A stretch of DNA of 64,000 nt from Diadophis punctatus similis (Eukaryota > Chordata > Lepidosauria > Squamata > Dipsadidae): NCBI GenBank assembly GCA_023053685.1, contig JALIGW010000005.1:37816980-37880979 (forward strand), read 5' to 3'. The notes under the pieces were generated by a model. The model ran no database searches. It had not been told where the DNA came from and saw only the letters and a list, made by a program, of their open reading frames with translations. This document shows, one piece after another, positions 24,225 through 37,572 of the stretch. How positions within the stretch are numbered: the stretch's first letter is position 1; every line of letters begins with the position of its first letter. The translations under genes were made by a program, and so were the position numbers.

Positions 24225-25435
24225 ATCTTTTAGGCAAGGTTGTTATCTAAATTAGCCAAAATGAGTTCTGACATCATGTTAGCACTTCAACTGGTTGGAA
24301 GAAAATTGTTCATACAAAAAAAATCCCTTTGAGTTATATAGCATTTTTTGATAAAAAGATTAGAGGAACTGACATCCAAATATTACAGGAACAATAGTTA
24401 GATATAAAGATATCTTAAATGAAGAAAAGGAACTCAAAACTAAAGAAGAATTAAGGGAGAAAGGGATTAATATAACGTGGTATACAATCTAGATACAAAA
24501 AAGATGCTAAAGAACAGGGTTTTTATACAGAAATAACAGAACTAGACAAAATCCTAATAGGAACAGAAGAAAGATTAATTTTAAAAACTGTATAGTTATT
24601 TATTAGGGATAAAATTAGAAGAAGAACAAATAAAAACAACAATGATAACATGGGCAAAAAAATTTGGTCATACGCTAGATTTGGATAAATGGGAGAAGTT
24701 GTGGGATAGAAATTATAAACTAACAATGTCAACTGCATATAAAGAGAATTTATATAAGATGTTTTACAGATGGCATCTACCACCAGCGAGATTGGCAAGA
24801 ATGTTTAAGGATAAATGAGAGAAATGTTGGAAATGTCATCAAATACCAGGATCCTACTATCATATGTGGTGGATATGCGAAGAAGCAAAAAAGTATTGGA
24901 CAAAAATTAAAACATGGTTGGAAGAAATGACACAACATGTGGATGTAAAACCAGAAATATTTCTGTTAGGAATGTTACCAGAAATGTATCAAAAAGCTAA
25001 TGTATATTTGATTATACACATTTTAACAGCAGCTAGAATTGTATTTGCACAACATTGGAAAAGTGGAGAGACTTCTAGTGAGGAGGAGATATTAGAATGT
25101 GTAGAAATGAATAGATTGCCTTTAGAGATTAAAGAGAAACAACAAACTGAATATTATGAAATTTGGGAGGTATTTTATAAATGGTTGGAGAATAAAAAAG
25201 GGCTTTGGAATTGAAGGTTAAAAGTTAAAAGAGATATATATTAAGATAAAGAATAAATAAAATAATTGATAGATTATAAGAAATAAGAATGAAAATGTAT
25301 AATGTGAATAAGGTAAATGAAGATAAGATATTGAAAGAAGATGTCACAAAAAAGAGTTGTAACCAGACAACACACTGCTGATGGATGAATGTTTATTTTG
25401 TATTTTGTAATTAAAAAATAAAAAACTTTAAAAAA
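24225..25435 (+). mobile_element. 5'-truncated L1, 3' end of ORF2
   Basis: The sequence encodes the C-terminal part of L1 ORF2: a cysteine/histidine knuckle-like segment (CWKCHQIPGSYYHMWW) and the open stretch 24864..25214 ending ENKKGLWN. It ends in A-rich sequence. A 12-bp match AACAATCTGCTA flanks it (24213-24224 and 25436-25447). The first 100 bp inside are not clearly L1. Upstream stops show decay. Confidence 0.7.
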
Positions 25436-25637
25436 AACAATCTGCTATAGGTTCTGTAGAACAAATGTTCAAAACTTCTTTAGTCTGAAGGCTGCATTTT
25501 GTTTTTAATTAGCTTGCCAGAGAGAGGAGTTGTACCTCAAAAAGTGGCACGATGTAGTAGATTCCGAGTGACCAAATGTCTCAACGAACTGATTGAGAAC
25601 ATACTGTAATTGGTTCCCATGGGAGTAGCAAAACAAT

Positions 25638-25640
<3 letters not shown>

Positions 25641-25677
<37 letters not shown>
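25641..25677. repeat. (GA)n microsatellite
   Basis: About eighteen GA units seen directly. Confidence 0.9.
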
Positions 25678-25680
<3 letters not shown>

Positions 25681-27243
25681 CAAAATCCATTCTTGATCAA
25701 ACATTATTTAGAAAACCAAAGGATATTCCATTTCTTAACTGAGTAGCCTGAGGCAGCTGAAGGACGGAATTCCTTCCTTCTGCTTATGAGTCATCCTAGT
25801 TTAGTGGTGGAGTGTTTCATTTTTTCCGATAATTTTCCTACTTTTCTCCTCAAAAAGCAACAGAACGAAGCAAGACTCTTTTTTTCCTCTCCTTCTCTGC
25901 GTGCATAATCTCCACCCTGACTGAAATCTTTCTCCTCCCCTCTCAAATGAAAAAAAGACCTTTTCCGAGCAAAAGAAACTGCTAGAAATCAACACACCCT
26001 GCTCTTTTTAACCCGTCTTCTGACAGCAGCAATTTTTGCCTCTGATGATCCCAATGCCCAGCTCAAGTGCCGGACATCCGGATAAACCTGGAATAAATTC
26101 AGAATCCACATGGTCACTAGAGAAGCCCCGGACATTACTTTAGCCACCCCCTGAAGTAAGTGATAAAAGATTATTTTTCATCATGTTTCATATCAGTTTT
26201 AGAAAAAGCAAGACTTTTTACAACAGTAAAAACATAAGGAACAACAGAGAAATAAGTGTACCAGTTTATAATACAAGACCATCTCTATCTACTGAAAAGA
26301 AAGTATTGCACTCTAATACAGTGTTAGCTTTACTTTTAGGCAGAAATTAGTTTGAGAAGCTATCAAATGCCAGAAATAGACCAGGTTCTTTTTTTTTTCA
26401 AACCATAAAGCTTTTTTTTAGCAGTAATAAAATGTTAAGTCCATTTACTTAGCATATTACAGTGTTGATGTTGTTCAGCTTTAAAGTGATGAAAATGAAA
26501 TATTTTCAAATCTGCAAATTAGAATCATGGACAGGGTAGGATTTTTGTTTGATTTTGTTTTGGTTTTAATTTTAGTTAGTTTCTAACTTTTAGGCATTAG
26601 TCTAAGGGTGGGGCTCTATTGCACTAGGATGACACGTGAGACGCCTGGCATGTGCTTTTCTTGGCATTTGTGTCCTAAATGACATTACTAATTATTGTAG
26701 TGATTCCACTGCAATGAACAAGGAACAAATGTGGATGTGGGTAGAGATATGGACAATGGATCTACTCTTTTCACTCCCCTAACCTACAGCCTCCACATTT
26801 ATTGGAGATTTAAGGCAACAAAAGTTGAAAGTATTGCCTAAAAGAGAATTGATCTGGGTTCAGCCCTTGAGCCTCAAGACTCAAGCATATATATTAATGT
26901 GTAGAAAGGAGTTTGTCTATATTAATTATTATGATTGTGTACACTGAATTTCAAGTACATTGCATGTACATAAACAAATAAATAGATTACAGCCCTTAAT
27001 GGTTAGATAATAAATGAAGATATTATCTAGCTAACACTGGTAGAACAATTTCAATCAAGGGATAACAAATTTAATGGAGCAATATTATGAGGTACCCACA
27101 TTTGAAAGAATCCTTTAATATTTAATACTTCCATCAGGGCTGCTGCTCAGAAAAAGAAAATGTAGACAATTCAGGCTGACTCTATAGCTATGAACAAGAA
27201 TTCTTCAGACTATCCTTCCCAAACCCCTCCAGACCTCCTAGGA

Positions 27244-27688
27244 CAGTGATGGCGAACCTTTTTTGGTTCGCGTGCTAAAAAGGGGGGGTGCGCGCGCTAG
27301 CGCGTGCACACATACCCACACCCATTCCCTCCCCCCCACGCATGTGCACAACACCCCCCCATGCTGTCCCCTGCGCATGTGCACACACACACACGCCCGC
27401 ACAAAGGCCTTACCGGAGCCTGGGACGGTAAAAAACGACGAAACGGGCAAACCGGAAGTTCGGAAAACGCACTTCCGCTTTGTCCGTTTCGTCATTTTTT
27501 GCATTCCGGGGCTTCAGGAAGCTTCCGTGAACCCTCCGGAGTGCAAAAAACAGCACAACGGCAAACCGGAAGTGTGTTTTTCCGAACTTCCGGTTTGCCG
27601 TGGAGCTGACAGGGCAACGCCTCACGTGCCCTCCGATATGGCTCCGCGTGCCACCTGTGGCACACGTGCCATAGGTTCGCCATCACTG
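27244..27688. mobile_element. Non-autonomous hAT-like element with exact 8-bp duplication
   Basis: Ends CAGTGATGGCGAACC and GGTTCGCCATCACTG are perfect inverted repeats. Flanks are TCCTAGGA on both sides (27236-27243 and 27689-27696). The interior has CA-rich and GC-rich parts and inverted AAACCGGAAGT motifs. It is closely related to the copy at 59951. Confidence 0.92.
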
Positions 27689-29212
27689 TCCTAGGACTTC
27701 AATCTCCAGAATTCCTCGTCAGCATGTACTCTTGCAGGGTTAACACTTTGGAGTCCTAATGCATGTGAAAAAGATGCTCCAGATGCTAATAATAGGATGA
27801 GTTGGGAAACCAAACCCTTTATCACCATAAGTTGCATAGCTAAAGCAGATAATTCTTTGCTAATGGAAGCTTCTATATTGCTTCACCATGCCTTGATACA
27901 GTATACATATCCTTTTCATTCATACTAAAGCATCTGTCCTAGCTTAATCCTGCCAACAGTTCACACCTGATAGATTGAAAGTTTATTTTGAGGCTAGTTT
28001 GATTCTGTTCCATTATATTTGTAATGAAAATAAAACAGCAAGAATTTTTCCTTCTGAAAATAGGTAATAAACTTAAATTTTCTTGTTTTATTTTTGGTTT
28101 ACAACTTATATATTATTTAATCGTTACTGCTGTTTGGCAAGAGTGCACTTTGAAGTGTCTCTAATATACATATTTACATATGTTTAATCATTTACATAAC
28201 AGATGATTCACTTAAATATTTAAATGGAGAAGCAAGCCTAATAAATAGTGTATGTTTTGAATGTAAGCATTACTCCAGGATGGCTTTAACTGAGCTTGCT
28301 GATCATGGATACGCAGTGGTGTGTGGAAGGCTTTCCAGGGTCCAAAGAAACCATGTACGTATCAAACTTTTCTTCTGGCAATTTCAGCTAATGCTAAGCA
28401 GGCACTCTTGAGCTGATGCAAGTCACAACTTTAGTTAGGGGCTTGGGGACGGTGAACATACTTCTTTCCAATACACAGACATCTAAAAGAGGAAAATTGT
28501 GTTTTAAAATAATTTTAATTTCCTTGCTGCTTCCAGAAGAGAGGATGAATTGAAAGAAAGCTGAGATACTATTTTATGGGCTAAGTTCCTTCATGTGTAC
28601 TATACTGTAGTTGTTTCAAAAGAGAACAATGTAATAGACTCCAGCTAGAAAAGGCAGGAACTTGCCCTAGAACAGTTAAAAATAACATGCTAAAAAAAGC
28701 AAAAAAAAAAAAAAAAGCTCTCTTGAAAAAGCAGAAAGCTTGCCAATGGAGAAGGAAAGGGTAGAAACTCCAGTCAGTCTTATATCCTGTAGATATAAGA
28801 GCAAGCAAATAAAGTATTAGGAATATGTTGCTGAAGATATATAAGCTGAATAAACTTGCAATTCAATATCTTGCAGTGCTTTTGTATAAAATAGCAGTAA
28901 AACAAACCAGGAGAATATTTTTATAGCTAAAAATTAGGGAGCAGAAAAGAGGAATACATGGAACATTTTTACAAATTTGGGATAAGATGTAAAAGTTAAA
29001 CCATACAACAGAAGCAGTTCTATTAAGCATACTGGGAGGATTACATCAAAGTAGCCAAGATGCAGTAGTCACAGCCAGAGCTAAAATAACTCCCACACTG
29101 AAGAATACATTAACGGCAGAATAGCTCATATTTTTCAATATTTATACAGGCATCCCTGTTCTCTAGGATGATTTCCTTTGGAAACTTACTTGTCATTTTA
29201 AACCATTTCATT

Positions 29213-31782
29213 CTCTTTTTTTAATAATAATTTTTATTGAACAGGTTTTTTTTACATTAAAAACACAAACAAAAATTTATACAATTTCCTTCTTTTCAAC
29301 ATTTTCACGTCGTTAAACATTTTTACTTATACAATTTTTCCCTCTTCAATTTCTCATTTTCTTTTATACATATAATTCATAAATCAATTTTTATACATCA
29401 TAACAGTAATGTACTCTATTTCTACCATACCTTCTGTACCCTTTCTATTTACATTTATTCATTACTATCTTTTAAGTCCAATATCATCTTCCTTCTGTTG
29501 TTCTCTTATCCTTTAGCCCTCCTTTCTAGCCACTCATACCATTTCCCCCATATTGTATAGTCTTCTGTTTTCCTCTTTTTCTTGTAATTCCTTTGTAAGC
29601 TTATCCATTTCTGCACACTCTAAAACCTTTCTGATCAAATTTTCTTGTTGGTGTATTTTTATTTTTCCAGTTTTGTACATATATTATTCTTGCAGCTGTT
29701 ATGATATGTATGATTAGATATTGTATTTCTTTCTTATAAGTTTCTGGTAGTATTCCCAATAAAAATGTTTCCGGGTTCATCTCTATGTATTGTTCAGTTA
29801 TCTCTGCTAAATATATTCTAGCTTTACTCCAGTATTGTTTTGCTTTGGAGCACGTCCACCACATGTGGTAATACGTTCCCTGGCTGTGATTACATTTCCA
29901 GCAGTTTGACAGTGTGTTGGGGAACATCTTAGCCAATCTTGCAGGTGGGAGGTGCCACCTGTAGAACATTTTATGCATGTTTTCCTTAAAGGCTACAGAC
30001 ATTGTCAGTTTATAATTTTTATTCCATAATTTCTCCCATTTATCTAATTCTATATTGTAACTAAAATTTTTGGCCCAAATTATCATATTTTCTTTGACTA
30101 CCTCCTCTTCCAATTTATGTCTCAGTAGATAATTATACATTTTGGTTATCAATTTTATCCTGTGTGCCTTGTAAAATTTTATATAATTCATATTTTTCTT
30201 TTTTAAATCCATATTGTTCCAAGTCTGTTTTGTATCTGGATTGTATTTGCATGTAAGGCCACCAATCAATGTCTGTACCCTGTTCTTTTAGCTCTTGCCT
30301 TGTTTTCAGTTCCCTTTGGCCATTTAATAAATCCTTGTATCTTTTAATTTTATCAATATTCAGTGTGTTTGGATATATTAGTGCGTCTATGGGTGATAAC
30401 CATTCCGGGATTTTTCTATAATGATTCTTCTTTATTTTTAGCCATGTTTGTAATAATGCATCTCTAATTAGGTGTCTTTGAAAGTAGCGATGTTGTCTAT
30501 GTTTTCCATCCCATAAAAAGGCATGCCGCCCAATTTGAAGGTCATGCCCCTCTAATATTAGAGTTCTCTTATTCTTCAGTTCGATCCAATCCTTAATCCA
30601 GATGAATAGTGATGCCTAGTAGTATGACTCCCAATCCGGGAGTCCAAATCCTCCTCTAACTCTACTATCCTGTAATGCTTTTAATTTGATTCTTGATTTC
30701 TTCCCTTGCCAGATATAGTTTAGTATTATTTTATTTAAATCCTTTAAAAAATTATTCCCTAATTTTATGGGTATTACTTGGAAGAGAAACAATATCCGTG
30801 GTAAGATATTAATTTTTATCATTGATATGCTTCCTATAAGAGATAGTTGTATTTTTTTCCAATTTTCTAGGTCTTTCTTTATCTGTACTATTAATTTATT
30901 GTAATTATCTTCTTTGATTGATGAACACTTGGGCATTAAACAAATTCCTAAGTACTTTATTTTTTTTGTTGTTGTTTGAATGCCCAATATATCTTCCAAT
31001 TCAATTTCCTGATTTTTAGTAAGATTTTTTGTTAATGTCTTTATTTTTAATTTGTTAATTTTTAATCCTGCTACTCTTCCATATTCTTCTATTCGTTGTA
31101 TTAATTTAGGCCCTGTCTGCATCGGTTGCTCTAATACGAATACCAGGTCGTCTGCAAACGCTTGGACTTTGTATTCCTCTTGTTTTACTTTCAAACCTTT
31201 TATTTCCTTTTCACTTCTAATTTTATTTAACAGTATCTCTAATGTTAATATGAATAGTAGGGGGGATAGAGGGCATCCTTGTCTCACTCCTTTTGATATC
31301 TTAAATTTTTCCATAACATCTCCATTTATTATTATTTTCGCTGTTTGTGTTGAGTATATTTTTCCTATCATCTTTACAAAATTTTCTCCAAATTTCATAT
31401 ATTCCAATTGCATTATAATAAATTTCCAGTTCAGATTATCAAAAGCCTTTGGGGCGTCTAAAAATATTAATGCCGCTTGTTTATGTGGACATGCCTCATA
31501 GTATTCTAATATCTATTATGGTCCTCATATTATTCTTTATTTGCCTTTTTGGGAGAAACCCATTTGGATCAGAATGAATATGTTTGTTTATCACTTTTTA
31601 AAATCTTTCTCCAATTATTGATGTGAATAATTTATCATCTGTGTTCAGTAGTGAAATTGGCCTATAATTCTTAATTTGTTGTGGGTCCGAATCTTCTTTT
31701 GGGATAAGGGTAATCAGGGCTTCTGTCCAAGAGTTTGGTATTTTAGCTTCCAAAATTTTCTAACAATATTTCATCTAATGTG
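29213..31782 (-). mobile_element. 5'-truncated L1 with decayed ORF2
   Basis: Flanked by a 12-bp duplication AACCATTTCATT (29201-29212 and 31783-31794). On the - strand ORF2 pieces include reverse transcriptase motifs GVRQGCPLSPLLF and QAFADDLVF (31413-30616) and the C-terminal knuckle CWKCNHSQGTYYHMWW (within 30269-29601). Frames are broken between these pieces. The 3' end abuts T runs on the + strand at 29214. The element is about 2.6 kb of an L1 and is inactive. Confidence 0.85.
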
Positions 31783-32289
31783 AACCATTTCATTTTCAAA
31801 GGGGCAGGTTGATCATACAACTTAACCACCTCTTTTTTGTAGTTTACCACACTGAAAAAAAAATCAAAAGTCACCACTTTTTTTCTTCTTTCTTTGTGTT
31901 TTCCCTTCCTTTCTCTTAGTTTTCTAATTTTTGTTTTTTTTCTGGTATTTTATTTTATAATGAAAGTTAATTTTTAAAAAAATAAAAGAAACAACTGAAG
32001 CTAACTCTCCAACAAACATCTGAGTCACTGTTCCCTAACAACATTTTTCAAAGCTCCAAAAATCTCCATTCTGACCCAGTCTGCCTTTTTCCTACACATA
32101 CTCGGTTGACCCTATTTTCTAGGAAAAATGATAGATGTTGGGAAGAGAAAGATGTACTGTATATGGAAAGAGATCCAACCTGCTGGAACAGTTACTGATC
32201 ACTGGTGACAAAGAACGTAGTGGGCCCTTTGACCAATCTAGATTCATCATACTTACCTGTAGCTGCCCTACCAGTTTGGAGGATTTGGG

Positions 32290-32424
<135 letters not shown>

Positions 32425-32587
32425 TTAATAACCCAGGGCTTTTCTTCAAGCAGTCTTAAGCTGCTTGATTTAAATGAAGTCACTCAGGAAACCTCTTTCT
32501 GGAATTCATTCTTTTTCTCCACATTGGGATTGGGGATGGCCTGGTTTCTGCCCTTACTGTGGCTTCCATCGATAGCTACCCTGCTTC

Positions 32588-32880
32588 TAGAATAGAATAG
32601 AATAGAATAGAATAGAATAGAATAGAATAGAATAGAATAGAATAGAATAGAATAGAATAGAATAGAATAGAATAGAATAGAATTCTTTATTGGCTAAGTG
32701 TGATTGGACACACAAGGAATTTGTCTTTGGTGCATATGCTCTCAGTGTACATAAAATAAAAGATACATTTGTCAAGAATCATGAGGTACAACACTTAATG
32801 ACTGTCATAGGGTTCAAATAAGCAATCAGGAAACAAACAATATTAATATAAACCATAAGGATACACGTTCTTACACATTT
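32588..32880 (-). mobile_element. CR1-type LINE 3' end (snake lineage) with (AATAG)n microsatellite
   Basis: On the - strand unique sequence including TTCCTTGTGTGTCCAATCAC and CACTTAGCCAATAAAGAATT runs directly into about 19 ATTCT units (32588-32682). This pairing of a CR1-L3 3' end with an ATTCT/AATAG microsatellite is known from colubroid snakes. The upstream limit near 32880 is approximate. Confidence 0.75.
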
Positions 32881-33189
32881 CCTCTGCTGAGCAAAAGAAA
32901 ACATCCATTTCTTTCTTTTTTCTTTTCCCTTGGGTCCATCTTTGAGGGCTTGTGATTTGTATTGTTAAGATTTTTTTTGGCATGAACTCCCCTCCATTGA
33001 CTCATCCTTGTACTGATACCTTCCTATCTGGTACATCCCCGACTAAAAAAAGAAAACTCCACCACAGGGGTGTTACCATTCTTCTTGTCACTTGGAGTAG
33101 AGGGAAAAGTAATGAAAATCTTATCAATTTCATTTAGTTAAAAAATTAATATAATAACTCTACTCTTCCCCCCAAAAGTTTCATCAGTG

Positions 33190-33232
33190 GGAAGGAAGGA
33201 AGGAAGGGAAGGAGGGAGGGAGGGAGGGAGGG
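33190..33232. repeat. (GGAA)n/(GGGA)n microsatellite
   Basis: Purine-only tetranucleotide tract with two related unit types. Confidence 0.85.
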
Positions 33233-34334
33233 CATGGTATTTTCCCTGAACTAAGATATAATCAAACTGCCCATTCCAAGCAGTTACTTTTCACCAGTTT
33301 GCAATTTTAAGATCTGAAATGCAAGGAATAAATTTTATGTTATACATAGAAGTCACTAGCTATGATTCCTTCCTTTGACTTTTTTTTCTGCCATAAAATA
33401 TCTCATTACTCATGCTGTCAATAAAGGACATTTAGTGATACCTTATACACATTACAAAGAAGACGAACAGTGACTGTAGACATTAGCCACTGAGCCATGT
33501 CACCAAAGATGATAAATTCAAGTTGTCCTTGTTACTTCCCTTGATTCAAGTTAGTCAGACAGTAACTATTTACTTCCTGTAATTCATCAAATGTTATAAA
33601 CTCAGCCCAGATTATTCACGCTAATACAGCAAATTCAAGTTAACAATATAATGCTGATAATATCATAGTTGTATGGTCATGAAAAAATGAGAGTCTCAAC
33701 ATCACGTAGCAGAACAGAACAGTCAGAATCCAAGATTAAAAGCACTGCTTCTTTAACCCACAAAAATGGTATTTCTTCATTGAAAACTTCAGATAATTCC
33801 AGGGTCATTAAATAAATAGCAGTAAATTCATGGAAAAGGTAAGGCACACTTGACTGATGTTTTATAAGATGGAAATGAAGGTAGACAAGCAGCAAGCTGA
33901 GAGACAGCAGGAGGGAATGGAAGAACAGATGAAAGTTGCATCTATTATTGTTGTTGTTGTTTATACATTCTCAGTATATGAATGGAGAATAAATACTTTT
34001 AGTGGGGCTATATGTAATAAAATATATAACCATTTAAAACAGAGAGCAAATTGTACACTGAAGTTGCATAAATTCTTATATAATTAATATTTACAAATTT
34101 ATTTCCTAAAATTTTACCTGTTTTTAGTATAATTAACACGTGAGAAAAGCTGTGCTGAAAGATATTACCTGCAGGAATTGTAAACTGGATGCATTATTTT
34201 ATAATACAAGGTCATAGGCTGTTTAGTTTACTTATTAAAATATATATAATTGAAATATATGTGGATGTCTAGTGATTTTTGATAAGCATACATTTTTAAA
34301 TCCACAATTGTTAGTGATGATTCTGTTTTTACAG

Positions 34335-34420
34335 TAAATGAAGAGGTGAGAAGACCAAGAATGTCTATAGACATCTCTTCTGCATCAAAATACTGAACGC
34401 TGCAATTGAACCCAAATAAA
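34335..34420 (+). promoter_or_regulatory. Probable CALHM2 5' UTR segment with two short upstream ORFs
   Basis: A pyrimidine-rich TCTGTTTTTACAG ends at 34334 and looks like a splice acceptor, so an upstream non-coding exon is possible. The 86 bases between it and the CALHM2 start contain an ATG at 34338 followed by TGA after three codons, and an ATG at 34361 opening an 11-codon frame that stops at 34396, 25 bases before the main ATG. Such frames often dampen translation. The transcript boundary is inferred. Confidence 0.45.
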
Positions 34421-36911
34421 ATGGCTGCTCTTATTACTGAAAATTTCCGCTTTCTTTCACTCTTCTTTAAAAGTAAAGATGTGATGATTTTCAATGGCTT
34501 GGTGGCTCTGGGTACTGTTGGAAGCCAGGAACTGTTCTCGGTGGTTGCATTCCACTGTCCATGTTCCCCAACTCGGAATTACATCTACGGTCTGGCTGCC
34601 ATAGGAGTGCCTGCTCTGGCCTTGTTCGTGATCGGTGTAATCTGGAACAACCACACTTGGAACTTAGTGGCTGAGTGTCACAAGCGAGGAACCAAGAACT
34701 TTTCTGCAGCAGCTAATTTCTTGATCTTTGGATCTGTCATGGGAAGAGCTGCAGTGGCTCCTATCACATGGTCAGTGATCTCACTACTTCGTGGAGAAGC
34801 CTATGTCTGTGCCTTAAGTGAATTCCTGGATCCCACTTCGCTGGATCATTTTCCACCTGGCTATGGACCAGAAATCCTGGCCAGGTTTCCTTGTGAAGAT
34901 CAGCCAGCCAACATGACACGTTTTAAGGATGAAGTTACAAGACGATTAAGATATGAGTCACAGGTAATTTATTTATTCATATAAAATACCATGTTTTCCC
35001 AAAAATAAGACCCAGTCTTATTTTCTTTTCGGGCCCAAAATAAACATCAGGTCCTATTTTCAGGGGATGTCTTACCCGCTTACTTTAGGACTACTGCAGC
35101 CACACCTCCCACGCACCAACACCTGTCGCACTGCTGCCAAACTTCTTCTGCAAACTGTTCGCAGCCAGACATCATGTGGCTCATCATGCCATTGCCGCTG
35201 CTCACAATAGGATACCAAGGGGCTCGCTGCGCTGGTGCCACCGCTCGCATGCGCAACTGCACAACGAACCACACAGCCTTCTGCAAGCGGCAGCACCAGC
35301 GCAAAGGAGCCTTGCAGCATTCTTCTGAGAGCGGCGGCACCAGAGCAACGAGCCTGGTGGCGTTCTGCCGCGAGTGGTGACACCGGCGCAACTAGGCTTG
35401 CGGCGTTAGTTTTAGGGTAGGGCTTATATTAGGTGCAGGCGTGAAAATTGGGCTAGGGCTTGTTTTCAGGGTAGGTCGTATTTTCGAGGAAACACCGTAT
35501 TAATTTATTTAATATATATATAATGTACGTGTATTATAATATACAGTAGTACCTCGGTCCTCGTTGGTAATTCATCTAGAAGACACATCGAATACTAAAA
35601 TGGAGTACTGAGAAAACCACGTGATTTACCACATAACCCGTTATTTCGGCCAGAAGAAATAGGAAGTCATGAGGCAGACGATCAGCAAGTTCTTCCTTGC
35701 ATGTCAACTACTGCGTGAAAGACGAACGGTGGGACAAGATTTCTGCTTCAAAACGTGTCGAATACCAAATTTGACAAGTTTTGAAGCAGTTGAGAGCCGA
35801 CGTATGACTACTATAATCATAAAGCAAAATCCAAAGATGAACTCCAATACTCACTAATTCAGATTAAGAACATGGCATGCTACAAACAAGTCATCAAAAT
35901 GCAAAAAGTAACAAAAACTGAATGTTGGCCCAGCCCACAGTAAAAACCAAAGAATAACAATAAAAATCTTCCATAGCATATTCCTTGCAAAAGCCTGCTT
36001 AAACAGGATAGTTTGGTAGATCCTATTCTTCATTGCAAGACAAATATGTTTATCTATCTGAACATTTTTATTTTACCAAATGTTTTTAATGCAGTTTGTA
36101 AGAATATCTCCTAAAAAATCTTAGTAGCCTCTAGAGCAAGTACGAGAGTGCTCAGGAAACAGTGGAATCCATTGGTTGCATGGAAGTCAACTCGAACAAA
36201 ACTGATTATTTTCAGATATTTAATCCATAAAAATCCTCAACTACCAGTTAAACGCAAACCTTGCAGTTATTAACCAATTTCAAGGTGAAAAAAATGGAGT
36301 TCCACTATAATTATTGTTTTCACCATTATCTACTTACAAATGTAACTGAACTTGATTAGAGTTTCAATTATACTTTGGAGTCCAATTTTTACTTCAAAGA
36401 AATAAAATAAAGGTAGGCTTTTTTAAAATCAAACTTATTAAAAATCAGACCAATCCAAGCCGTGTTCTTATCTGTATTTTCTCTTTCCCTTCAGCTCTTT
36501 GGATGGATGCTCATTGGTGGGGTTGCAATTCTTGTGTTCTTCACCAAGTGCCTAAAGCATTGCTGCTCACCACTCAGCTACCGCCAAGAGGCCTACTGGA
36601 ACCAATACCGCTCTAGTGAAGCTAGGCTGTTCGAACGGACTGCTGAGGTACATTCCAAGATTGTGGCTGCCAACAACGTCAAACACTTCTTTGGATTTGT
36701 ACATTTAGATAAAGAGGACCAAGAACTGGTCCAAGCATATGATGTGCAAAATGTTCAGCCCCGGCCACAATGGGATGCCATCACTGGAGTCTACATCTAT
36801 CGAGAGAATAATGGCTACCCTCTCTATAGCCGCCTCCATAAATGGGCCAAAAATGCAATGGGAAACTGCTCTAACCCCGATAGCCAGGAAACAGCCTTCC
36901 TAGCTACCTAA
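34421..36911 (+). CDS. CALHM2: Calcium homeostasis modulator 2 (CALHM2), 2 coding exons
   Basis: Coding exons are 34421..34963 (181 codons) and 36495..36911 (138 codons plus stop), 319 aa in total (human 323). The 1.5-kb intron is GT-AG, phase 0. The ATG at 34421 gives MAALITENFRFLSLFFKSKD, almost identical to the mammalian protein. Seen: AFHCPCSP (CPC motif), four hydrophobic segments, LLRGEAYVCALSEF, the fourth-segment exit TKCLKHCCSPLSYRQEAYW and the C-terminal HAT-like helical region with WDAITGVYIYRENN. Family knowledge: CALHM2 forms large-pore, ATP-permeable channels or gap-junction-like assemblies, reported in astrocytes and microglia. A MITE begins three bases after the stop codon, so most of the 3' UTR is transposon sequence. 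The intron holds one or two further MITE-like elements. The gene is intact and converges with PDCD11. Confidence 0.96.
34989..35497. mobile_element. TA-flanked MITE-like element ('gaaaataagacc' type) in CALHM2 intron
   Basis: Imperfect inverted ends (CCATGTTTTCCCAAAAATAA and GTATTTTCGAGGAAACACCG) lie between TA dinucleotides. Subterminal AATAAGACCC and CCTATTTTCAGGGGATGTC motifs recur in the short copy at 42065. The interior is GC-rich with no ORF of note. Confidence 0.65.
35538..35835. mobile_element. Probable degraded MITE in CALHM2 intron
   Basis: Begins CAGTAGTACCTCGGTCCTCG and contains CACATAACCCGTTATTTCGG. A related but reversed end, CCAAGGTATCACTGTACAG, is visible near 5229-5246. No clean inverted ends were defined, so limits are approximate. 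Confidence 0.4.
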
Positions 36912-37290
36912 TACAGGTAACCCTCAATTTAAAACCATTCTTTTAGTGACCTTTCAAATGTACGGCACTGGAAAAAGTTATTTATGACCGTTTTTCACAT
37001 TTATTACCATCGCAGTTTCCCCACGGTCACATGATCAAAATTCAGATGCTTGGCAACTGGCCTGTATCTATGACGGTTGCAGTGTCCCAGGGTCATGTGA
37101 TCATCACTTTTTGCGACATTCTGAGAAGCAAAATCAATGAGAAAGCCAGATTCACCTAACAACCATATTGCTCACTTAATAACTGTGGCAAGAAAGGTTG
37201 TAAAATGGGGCAAAACTCACTTAACAAAGGTCTCGCTTAGCAACATAAATTTTGGGCTCAATTGTGGTCGTACGTCGAGGATCACCTGCA
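36912..37290. mobile_element. MITE abutting the CALHM2 stop codon
   Basis: Starts TACAGGTAACCCTCAATTTA and ends GTCGTACGTCGAGGATCACC, imperfect inverted ends of the family also seen at 21549, 38578 and 53709. Internal landmarks CACGGTCACATGATCA and CTAACAACCATATTGCTCAC are shared. A second partial end (CGAGGACTACCTGCA) follows near 37340. Confidence 0.7.
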
Positions 37291-37572
37291 TTTATCTAAG
37301 GTAGCATTGCAACAAGCAAGCATATCCTGTTTTATAATCGAGGACTACCTGCATCTACTCAACAGCTGTCCTACAAGCTTAATGAAAATCATTTTGAGCA
37401 CTTAAGACAGCTATGCTGGAAAGCATCCAAGAATTGGTTTTATACTTTGATTAAACTCTCAGAAAATATATATCGGTAGCTGATAGATTTCAAATGAATT
37501 ATGTCACATGGGATATAAATATATTGGTGCTGTCTCATCAGAAATAAGGCCTATGAAGCTCAGTGGGATATA

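Noticed and set aside
29601..31413. Two - strand open frames (222 and 265 aa) as separate genes
   Set aside because: Both are pieces of one broken L1 ORF2, within an insertion with a 12-bp target duplication.
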